From assembly GCF_010389155.1 (NCBI RefSeq), contig NC_057764.1:372001-436000 (forward strand): a stretch of 64,000 nucleotides of DNA, written 5' to 3'. Position 1 is the stretch's first letter. The number at the start of each line of letters is the position of its first letter. Under the pieces are notes generated by a model, which was not told the origin of the DNA, made no database searches, and saw only the letters and a program-made list of their open reading frames with translations. Source of the DNA: Erigeron canadensis (Eukaryota; Streptophyta; Magnoliopsida; Asterales; Asteraceae). Position numbers and translations under genes: made by a program. Shown here piece by piece: positions 10,086-19,701 of this stretch.

Positions 10086-11777
10086 GAGAAAATATTACAA
10101 AGGGTCTCTATGGTTTGTCATATTCACATTTTGTCTCTTGTGCTTTTGTTTTCGTTGCAACTAGTCCTTGCTTTTTTTATTTTAGTTGCTAGAAGCCCTT
10201 GGCACTAACTTATGTTAAATTTGGCTGCTAAATCCCTCACATGAGGGCATTTTGGTCTATTACATCAAAAAAAAACCACCCCCATGTTCCTCCTCCTCCT
10301 ACTCCTCCTTCTTCTTTAGGCCACCACTACCAAAATCCGTCCAATTGGTCAATGCCTGAACAATATACACACACAAATCAGTAGAAACCTTACAACCATA
10401 TAATCACTCCAAAAATTCCATATGTAAAATTAGTTTGCCAGTATCACAACCATAAAACCAACATCTTCCTTATATCTGTACGACACCCCCAAATCCCCAA
10501 GTAATGACAATCAAATAGATTATAGATTAAGGATGAGAGGGGAATAGATAAATGATTAAATGATAAAGGGAAAAAAAGAGTTTCCAATCGGGTTGTCGGA
10601 GCCATTATAGCAACTAGTGCCGGAACCGTTGCAACCTCCGATAATCTCTTGTCGACAACTATCAACCATCACCGTTGTATCCTTCAACCACCACCACTTT
10701 CGCCATTGTAGCTTTTAACCACAATTATACTCACATTTGGCCACTATTCCTTTCATTTCACTCTCATTTTTTTAGGCAAAGATCTAAAGAACAGATTCTA
10801 CTACTTGTAATAATAATAATAATAATAACAACAACAACAACGAAAACTCCTTTTATTCTAGAAAAATGAAGTAGTGTGAGAATGTAGTTGATTCAAACAA
10901 TAAAGAAAGGAGGTGAACTAGTGAGTTTTGATATATAGTTTTCCAAATTGTCTCAAAATTGGTCATTGAATTCTTGGATGTTACACATTGTTCCTCCCAA
11001 ATATATGTTTGAAAATGATATATGTTAAGAGAAAAAAATGGTATTATAAATAAATTTTGGATGAACTCATGTGTTTGTGTTGTGGAAAAGAAAGGATGGT
11101 GAATTAGTAAAATGGTTTCATTATGATATTTAGAATATATAGGATTTAGGAATCAGATCTATTCATGTGTATATAAGTATGTATAAGAAGATGAGAGATA
11201 AGATGATGAGATCTGATTTGGGAGGAGGATTAGATTTTAAAGAAAAAGCATAATGCATTTGATTCATGTGTATATAACTATGTATAGGAGGATTAGAATG
11301 CCCTTATTATTAACAGTTCAAGCGCAGTCACTCTAACGGCGTACCTTTTGCATGATGGGTCAGCGAGGAAATGGGAACAGCGGCTTAAGCCATTAGGTGT
11401 GATATGATACGAAAATCTGGAGATGATAACGAGGAGGATTAGATCTTAAAAAAAACCATAATGATCATGTTTAGCCAGATTTTGGTGGTGGTGGTGGTGG
11501 GCGTAGTAGCCAGAAAAAAGGAGGAGGAAGAGGAAGAAGAAATGTGTTTTTTTCTTTTTTTTTTTATCACAAACAGTCTCTGCAATTACAAAATGGACCA
11601 AAATGCCCTCACATGATATGCACGTGAGGGATTTAACGACCAAATTTAACAGAAGTTAGTGTCAGGGGCTTTTGACAATGAAAACGAAAAAGGCAGGGAC
11701 CAGTTGCAACGGAAAAAAAACACAGAGGGCAAAATGCAAATATGACAAACCACAGGGACCATTTGTGATATTTTCTC
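10086..11777. mobile_element. non-autonomous Mutator-like element (MULE)
   Basis: A 1,692-bp unit with imperfect inverted ends of almost 200 bp, each beginning GAGAAAATAT(T/C)ACAAA and containing TGGTTTGTCAT, GTCCTTGC-type and CCCTCACATGAGGGCA-type motifs. The 9-bp sequence TTAAAGTTT lies immediately outside both ends (10077-10085 and 11778-11786), as expected for a Mutator-type target duplication. The interior has low-complexity CCT/CCA and GGTGGT tracts and no transposase. The same terminal family bounds elements at 34300-36832 and 41740-49041. Confidence 0.85.
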
Positions 11778-11834
11778 TTAAAGTTTTAACTAACTAAAAA
11801 CATTGGAAATTTTCTATTTCACAAAAAAATACTA

Positions 11835-12093
11835 CTTCATCCGTTCCATTAAAGTTATGTGTAGAGTTTTGAATTTTTTAAGTTTTTTTTTTACAACTTT
11901 GATCAAAAATAATTTTATTTGGATTACATAATACTCGATGAAATTTATATGAATAGATCGAGGTTTAGATATGTTTTCATTGGGTATAACTTTTGCTAAG
12001 TACCATATAATCTAATAAAAAATATTTAAGGTCAAACTTTAAAAAAAATAGACTTTGAATATTCAAAATTACACATTTAATGGACAGAAGGAA
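11835..12093. mobile_element. Stowaway-like MITE (Tc1/mariner)
   Basis: A 259-bp unit with ends CTTCATCCGTTCCATTAAAG and the imperfect complement TTTAATGGACAGAAGGAA, flanked by TA. It is related to the MITE at 9615-9871. The two lie on either side of the MULE at 10086-11777. Confidence 0.65.
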
Positions 12094-12246
12094 TAAAAAA
12101 TACTATGTGAAGGATTATATATTCAAACTTCAATGTTGGACAATTTTATATTCATTTTTACCTATATACGTATTATATTATGTATTTAGTTACGAATTAA
12201 AAATAAAAGTTGCTCGCAACTAATAATCTCCTATTATCTATCTTAA

Positions 12247-13750
12247 CTAGATTATAACCCGCGTGAAACGCGAAATAAACATATAATAGAAATTACATTT
12301 AGACGTATAAAAAAGTTAACACAATGGTATAATAAATACTTAAAAGCTATTAAAAAATGACAGAATAATAAATAAAATAAAATAATGAAAGCACAAGTTG
12401 TTTTTTTCATAAACCAACCATGGTATAAATATAATTTCAAAGACTATGGTTTGACAATTATTTCTCATCCACCTTACAAGTGTTTTATAGATTTATGTAG
12501 TATCACCAACGGTTATATTTTTTAAAGATTACAACATACGTTTTTTTCTAGTGAATTGAAAGCTAAAACGGTTGGTCCAATGCATGGATGTAGTTAACTA
12601 CGTATAGTATAAAAAGTTATAAGGATTCACGGTATCCACAAGATAATTGAATACACAAATAGTAGTGGTTTTGTAAAAGCTGATTTTATGCCTATGATCC
12701 ACAAGCATGTAATCACCTTCGTTGAAGCCATAGCGAAGTTATTGATTTCCCTAACGCTTCCTTCATTAAAGAGGGACTCGAATGGAACAATTTTTGGGTT
12801 GTACTTATACTTCTGCTTCCAAATTAAGACAATTTTAACCCATATACAATTTTAACACATATGTTCCAAGATTCCTTGATTGCATCGATGTAACTCATCC
12901 TATCTAACACAATTTGATGTGCCATGATATTGTATATAATGATATGGAAGCAAAGATGTAATCTTTATTATGCTAATTTTTAGTTGATGTAAAATATTCA
13001 ATATATTTTTCATATCACGATAATGGTTGTTTGTCACAATATTTTCTATGAGCTCATTCATATGATTCACTATAAACAATAAAAACCCCATTCTTCAACC
13101 TTAATTATATATCATCAAGTGTATAGTTATACTTTATAACATAAGGTTAATTTAAACCATAATTCAATACAATATTATTTGTTATTAATTATTTGTAAGA
13201 AAATCATATACGAAAAATAAACTATAATGGAACATAGATCATAATATTACCTGACACAAATTTAGCTATTGTAGATATAAATGCTAACAGTTATTAAAAA
13301 ATCAAATATAAAAAAGTAATAAGATGGATCGACATAGCTTTTTGAAACAATCATTCTTTGTTAACAAATCTAGATAACGTTTTTTTTTAATCATACTAAT
13401 CCGTAAGAAGATTTATAAGAAAATCAAATATGAAATAAAAACAAAATTAAAAGAATGATAGACTATGATGTGGATCAAAAAGGGTATTAAAAAAGTTAGA
13501 CATATTAAAGGGTATCTAAAAAGTTAAAAATATTAATTTTGATGTGATTGGTAGAATATTAATTAATAATATGTATTGTTGGAACATTTTATTCATAGTT
13601 GAAGGACTAAAAGAGTATTTAATTAAAGATTGAATCAATGATGATGTCATCATCTTGATCTAAGGGTGGAGAATTAAGAAAGAAATTTAATAAAGGGTCT
13701 AGATTACTTTATTTTTGAATTAAGGGTTCTCTTTTAGTATATATTAAAGA
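12247..13750 (-). mobile_element. non-autonomous Helitron
   Basis: On the minus strand it starts TCTTTAATATATACTAAAAG at 13750 (flanking A outside). It ends with hairpin CGCGTTTCACGCG, GGTTATAAT and CTAG at 12247, followed by T. A 5' TC, 3' hairpin plus CTAG, and insertion between A and T are the Helitron criteria. The 1.5-kb interior is AT-rich without helicase or Rep motifs. A related 3' end lies at 43802-43830. Confidence 0.75.
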
Positions 13751-13921
13751 TGATAAGTTTCAACTTATAAGAATTATGTTCATTCCTTGTTAGCATAGCA
13801 AAATAACTATTCAAGGAGTAACAATTACTCGTATTTTTACTAGCTAGTAATACCTTAAGGGAAGTGTATCCGTATCATCTCTTCTGATTAATTTACCATA
13901 CTGTACAAGCTTTTAATACAT

Positions 13922-15390
13922 TGATATGTCGTATTTTATACCCATTTCCCACGATTTATATAGTTAAGTTAGCATGTTTAATGAGTCGTTTTCGTATACA
14001 ATTGGTGTGTTTATGGTATTTGTTAGTGTTTCAGGTTATTAGCAGATACTTGAGCGTATTTCTGAAGAAAATGACATTTTTGAAGTGAAATATGTGCTTA
14101 CGGATGATTACCGAGTCGTTTGGATGAAGTTTGGTGAAAGTCAACAAAAGTCAAACCTGGAATCAAGTGAGTTGCGCAGCAGCTTATAAGGTGCGCAGCA
14201 GCTGTGAAACAGAAGGCTTAAGCTGCGCAGCAGCTCATCCAGTGGTGTCCCATTCAAAGTCAATAAAAGTCAAAAGTCAACAGCAGTCAAAGTAAGGTGC
14301 GCCGCAGCTTATAAGCTGCCACGCAACTTAAGGACGTTTCTGCATAGAAATTTTGGAAACATATATATATCTTGTTTTTCATTCCAAAACCCTATTTCAT
14401 ACTTTCCAGCCGTTTTGAAGACCTTTTGAGGAGACTGTTGATCAGATTTATCATCCTGGAAGATCGATATTACGATTGGATTATTCTCGTTATTTCCGTT
14501 CAATTCTTTGTATTCGGTAACGATGAATTCTTTCTATTTGATTTGTTATTCGTATTTTAATATGAGTGGCTAATCGCCTTTTCGTCCATCTTGATGGAGT
14601 GAGACATTATATAAGGATTGCACAATATTTATTAATTCAAGTGATTTGATTTAACGTTTTGTCGTAATCTCAATCTATTAATTCTTTGTTATTCGATTAT
14701 TGATTGCGGATAATTTGTGCTCATTGGTTAGTGATGACTATGATTTGGGTATAAGTTATTTTGATTGCTTAGTTAGAAGCAATTGGTTCTATGACGGGTA
14801 CGGTAGAGGGTAATCGATATTTGATAAGAATTAACGGGTTGACGGTTGGGTACAATCGATAGGCAAACTTGTTATCTGAAATGACCAAGACCATTGTTTA
14901 ACTAGGGAAGTTATAAAAAGGCGTCTCGGGGTACCGGTCTTAATAATGAAACTAGTTTATACAAGAGAGTCGAATAAGTTGTTAACTTGACGGGTACGGG
15001 GTTGGCGATTAATTTGAGTCTCGGTCATTTAATCACTAAACTGAATTTGAACTTCATCAAATGTGCAATCCTAACATTTTGTTAAGCGAAATCAAGATGG
15101 GTGACTTTTAAATTATTGTTTTCAACAACAAACTTCTCCTTCGATTAATCCTTTGGGATTACTGACTTTTCAAACTAACTACTTGCAACGTGGCAATTCG
15201 GCCACAAAACCCCCCATATTTTACTTGAATCATTTAATGTTTACAATTGCTTATTTAAGTCCTTGCGAACGATCCCGGCTTACCAGTTTTAACTATACTG
15301 CATGCGATCAGGTACACTGCCTGTGAGTGTGTAGTAGTCAGTCTTTCGGTAAATCGTGTTTATAAATTTAAAGCTAGATTTTGCACATCA
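13922..15390 (+). repeat. left LTR of the Athila element (complete)
   Basis: 1,469 bp from TGATATGTCG to TTGCACATCA, followed five bases later by the PBS. The first 1.15 kb matches the right LTR at 27986-29112. U3 carries GTCAA W-box cores and GC-rich palindromic words upstream of a TATA-like tract at 14360-14370. Confidence 0.93.
14140..14370 (+). promoter_or_regulatory. putative U3 promoter module of the LTR
   Basis: Within about 200 bp there are six AGTCAA hexamers (reverse complement TTGACT, the WRKY W-box), five copies or variants of TGCGC(A/C)GCAGCT, and then a TATA tract. The right LTR has the same layout (about 28195-28415) with a better TATA box (TATAAATAG at 28407-28415). By position this is the LTR promoter. 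Binding by WRKY factors is inferred, not shown. Confidence 0.55.
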
Positions 15391-15396
15391 AGTTTT

Positions 15397-15415
15397 TGGC
15401 GCCGCTGCCGGGGAC
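15397..15415 (+). promoter_or_regulatory. primer-binding site
   Basis: TGGCGCCGCTGCCGGGGAC, seven bases after the left LTR end. It matches the conserved PBS of Athila/Tat-type plant elements, where a tRNA 3' end primes minus-strand synthesis. Confidence 0.85.
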
Positions 15416-15585
15416 TTGAATTAAGTAATTGTTAGTTTTGTGATTCGATCCTTCCTTACATTCATTTTTGAGGAAGTTAATTGTCTTTAATAGATAGATT
15501 TTATTTTTGTTTTAGTTTTATTTTGTTAGTTTCTGGTGCGGTTAACGGTTTTTCTTGTGGTGCTTGTGCAGGTGCTTTGTAGTTG

Positions 15586-18200
15586 ATGCACACAAGAGCC
15601 TCTAGTAGACCTTTGCTTAGTCCTCAATCTAATCCAGGGAAAGCCAGAAGACGCTTACTTAGATTAAACAACACGGAGCCCTCAAACACTGGAAACATAG
15701 ATTCAAACACCGAAAACCGTGACCACCCGGACGTAGATTTGGATCAATATTACTCAAAGAAAGGTTCAACGTCTGAGGTGCACTTAAGTCCTAAATTCTC
15801 TGAGGGTAGTGGTTTGTTCAAAACTGGTGATAGCTCAGGGGAAGAAGATAATCGGGATAAAACTTATCAACCGGATTTAACCGAGATTCCTAGAGAAAAT
15901 CCTTAGGCAACTCAACCAGTCAGAGCCAGGAGAATGGGTGATCGAGAACCGGAAAACCCCAATAACCGTCTTTACGGTGACCGTAGGAGAAATGTCCCTA
16001 CTAATAGGGGCACTCCTATTCGCCTTCCAACCACCGGAGCAAACTTTTCTCTTAAAGGAAGTCATTTGAAAAGTGTGGAGGAAGAGAAGTTTGATGGGGT
16101 GACTAATAATGATCCGTATGGGCATTTAGAGAGGTTCGAGAAGATTTGTAGGTTTTATCACTATGGAGCGAACCAAGATGATAATGTGAAGCTTGAGCTT
16201 TTTCCACTCACTTTATGTGGAGGAGCTAAAGCATGGTTAAAGGAGCAACCAGATGATCTGTATACAACTTGGGATGAGCTTCGTGTCGGGTTTATTGATG
16301 AGTTATATTCTATAAGGACTCAGAGACAGTTGGAGAATAAGATCCGATCATTCACTCAAGATGCAGGGGAAGATGTAGTAGATGCCTGGAAATGATATAA
16401 GGAGATGATCAGGATTTGCCCAGGAAACAATCTGAATACAGAAGCAGTGGTTGAGATCTTCTATGATGGGTTGCTAAAGAGAACTCGAAGGGAATTAGCC
16501 CGGGCATTTGGAGGTAGTTTGAACAATGTCACCCCAGCTGAAGGATACAAAATCTTGGATGATATGGCCAAGGAGTTCTTTGATCGCGATGAGCTTGTAA
16601 ACAAGAGGACTAGTGGTAAGACTGTGGCGAAGTTGGAGAGTAGTGAAGAATCAAGCTTGGTTGCTGAAGTCAAAACCCTCACAAAGCAAATGAACGAGAG
16701 GTTTGACAACCAAGATGTGAGATTCAAAAGCATTGAAAGGGATGTTAAGGTGATTGCTGATGGGTGTGACTACTGTGGGGACATGCATTACTCGGAGGAT
16801 TGCCCGGATAAACCGGCACAAGAAGTTAACTATGTCCAGAATCAGCAAGGGAACTTCAAGCAGAGTACTGGTTATCAAAATCGATCATCAGTTACTTCTT
16901 TTCCTTCATCTAATTTTAATGCTAATAATTCTGGTTTTAGTGGAAGCAGGTTTAACAGTCAGCAGAATGCGAATGCGGAATTGAGAGATATCATGAAAGA
17001 TTTGGTAGGTGCTCAGAAAGCAACAAATGAGAAAATGGCCTCTCAATGGGATGCTATGACTACTAGGTTGGATGGATTGGCAAATAAGCTTGAGCAAAGT
17101 TCGAAGAGTACTCAAGCAACGTTTCAGGATATTGAGGCAAAGCTTGAAAGGCTAGGAGCGTCAAACAGGCAGCCCGGTACTTTACCGAGCAATACCCAGC
17201 AGAATCCTAAGCCTCAACAAAACAATCAAGGATCTGGAACCAAGTATAACCATCCAAATGCTAGGAATGAGCAAGTCAATGCTATCACAACAAGAGCAGG
17301 TAACACTTATAACTCTGCAAATGCTTTACCTAATGTTGTTACTCCTCTTGTGCAGGTTGAACAAGAAGGAACTGTGGATGAGGAGATCGAGATGGAGCCG
17401 AACCCGGCCATGAAGATTCTGGCCGTTCCATCTAAGAATGTTGAGAAACCTACTGTTGAGACACCTCCGGTGAGGCCCTACCAACCGAAGGTGCCGTTTC
17501 CTCAACGGTTGAAGCGGGGGAAGATCAAGGAGAACTTTAAGAAATTCGTTGAGTTAATTCAAAATGTTAACATTTCTGTTCCGTTAGTTGATCTCCTTGC
17601 AGGTATGCCCAACTACGCGAAGTTTCTTAAAGATCTTATTTCGGATAGGAAGAAGCTACAAGAAGACAAGACGGCGGTCATGAGTGCTGAAGTTTCGGCT
17701 ATAATAAAGAACGAGATACCCCCTAAGCTTGATGATCCAGGGAGTTTTCTTATTTCTTGTTCTTTTGGTGTTGAGTTGTATAAGGCATTGGCCGATCTTG
17801 GGGCCAGCATTAATTTAATGCCTTACTCTGTTTATAAAAAGTTGTCCCTTGGTGCATTGACCCCGACCCGCATGAGCATTAGGCTTGCGGATAGATCATT
17901 CCAATATCCCATGGGGATAGCGGAAAATTTACATAATAAAGTGGGTCATTAGAATTTCCCGGTTGATTTTGTTATTCTAGAAATGGAGGCGGACATTAAT
18001 GTGCCTCTAATATTAGGCCGACCATTCCTCATGACCGCGGATGCTATCATCCGGGTCAAGGCCAAGGAAATATCTCTAGGTGTCGGTGATGACCGGGCTG
18101 TTTTTAATGTAGATAAAGCTCTTAAGCATCCGTACTCATGTGATGAATCTTGTTTCAGGATCGATGTGATCGAGGAGGAAGATGCTTTGGAAAAGGAGCT
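15586..18200 (+). pseudogene. Athila gag and protease region with three in-frame stops
   Basis: One continuous frame from ATG 15586 is broken only by TAG (15904-15906), TGA (16393-16395) and TAG (17950-17952). The TGA fits a CGA to TGA change. Features in order: low-complexity N-terminus; gag domain (about 16080-16470) with the GGAKAWL motif; coiled region; zinc knuckle CDYCGDMHYSEDC (CX2CX3HX4C, about 16765-16805); a Gln/Asn-rich linker; and an aspartic protease with DLGASINLMPYS (about 17791-17826) and ILGRPFL downstream. The frame is then cut at 18200 by the inserted solo LTR. Host knowledge: gag forms the particle and the protease processes the polyprotein. This copy cannot make them intact. 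Confidence 0.88.
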
Positions 18201-19695
18201 TGATGTGTCATATTTTATACCATTTCCCACGTGACTTTAGAACCAATTATTCGTCATTTTGATAGTTTTATATCCAACTTTCGATGCTTTGAAGGTGTGT
18301 TGAGTGTTTTCAGGTTGGAAATTGATTAGACGAATGAATTGGTCGATTTTGATGAGTTAAGGAAGAAACGGGAGAAAGATTCGGGTGAAATCAAGCGAAA
18401 GATGAAGAAAACGAATTTTGGAAGTTGTAACTGCCGTTACATGGGTAACGGCCGTTACAGAGGTGGTTTGTGAATTCTCATGTAACTGGCAGTTAGAGAA
18501 CTAACGGCCGTTAGAAATTAACTGGAGTGTAACGGCCGTTAGTGTCCTAACGCCCGTTAGTTGTCAAGTTAAAGTGTAACGGCCAGTTAGTCCAGTAACG
18601 GCCGTTACACGCGTGTTTTGTACATAGGATTAGTTAGGGTTCTGCACTTTTGGACGAATTCATAACATAATTTTCATTAGTTTTCTCATACTTAGGAATT
18701 TTTTGGAGCAAACGAGTGATTAGGGTTTCACCTACTTTCAGCTCGGGATTGTAATCATCATTGCTACCGGATTATCGTCATTCATTTGGTATAACATGAT
18801 TTCCTCTCTATTTGTTTGTTCTTGTGTTTTTAATATGAATAGCTAAATCTTTAGCACCCGCTTGGGTAGTAAACATGTCATAGGGTCGAATTAATGTTGC
18901 TTGAGAATGTTGAACAAGGTTTATATGTTTAATCGAAGATCCATATTTATTTGGATTTAAGTATTGTTTTCAACTTTTATATTTATTGATTGATAATTGT
19001 AATTAGAAGTTCGGGAGAAATCTATGTCATTGTCAATTGATTTATGAAATGGTTAATCGGTCTATAATTAACCTGAAATCGTTGGAGTTCGGGAGAAATC
19101 AACGATAAAGATTAAAAACAATTATATTCATTTTGAATGTGTAGACGTCTATGATAGAGGGATCTGATTAGGCGAATAAGCAGTTCGGGAGAAAGCTTCC
19201 AAAAGATTGAATCATAAAATCAACTCAGGAACTTAATGCTTAACTGTTTAGAGGAGAAATTAAGTGCGGGAGCAATAATTATCTTTTGAGCAGTTAAAGT
19301 TTCAAGTATAACGGGAGTTCATCTTGTCTACTTTTTGAGTCGTTCAACAAATGCAAGTAATATTTAGACCCGATGATTGGCATGTGAGCTGATCCAAGTA
19401 GGTGTTCATTTCTAAATCTGTGTTAAGATTCAATCAATCAAATACTCTTTGCGATTAATCCTACGGGATTACTGACTTCCTTCACTAACCTTGCAACGTG
19501 ACAATTCGGTCACAAAACCCCCCCTTTTAATCTGAATCATTTTATTGTAACAATTGCTTATTAAGTCCTTGTGTTCGACCCCGGTTTACCAAGTCAACTA
19601 TATTGCATACGAACGGGTTCACTGCCCGCAAGTGTGTAGTAGTCAGTAACTAGGTATTTCGTGTTCATAAATTTAAGACTAGAAAATACACATCA
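18201..19695 (+). mobile_element. solo LTR of a related Athila-like element nested in pol
   Basis: 1,495 bp from TGATGTGTCATATT to AATACACATCA, flanked by the 5-bp duplication GAGCT (18196-18200 and 19696-19700). It shares the LTR end motifs and the 3' third (TTAATCC..GGGATTACTGACTT, TGTGTAGTAGTCAGT) with the flanking Athila LTRs but is diverged in U3. LTR plus one GAGCT totals 1,500 bp, so the pol frame is the same on both sides. U3 holds a cluster of TAACGGCCGTTA palindromes at 18425-18612. No internal region remains, so it is a recombination product. Confidence 0.92.
18425..18612. repeat. cluster of TAACGGCCGTTA palindromes in the nested solo LTR
   Basis: In less than 200 bp the palindrome GTAACGGCCGTTAC or CTAACGGCCGTTAG, or a one- or two-base variant, occurs about seven times with irregular spacing. 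Each half contains AACGG, related to MYB-type core sites. The position within the LTR matches that of the TGCGCMGCAGCT cluster in the Athila LTRs. Confidence 0.8.
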
Positions 19696-19701
19696 GAGCT
19701 T

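Noticed and set aside
11446..11643. 65-residue His-rich ORF
   Set aside because: Low-complexity GGTGGT and GAA tracts inside a Mutator-like element; no start context or homology.
16461..17115. minus-strand ORFs opposite gag
   Set aside because: Shadows of the gag frame with no protein-like motifs.
18425..18612. CRISPR-like array
   Set aside because: Irregular spacing, variant repeats, eukaryotic LTR context. It is a palindrome cluster.
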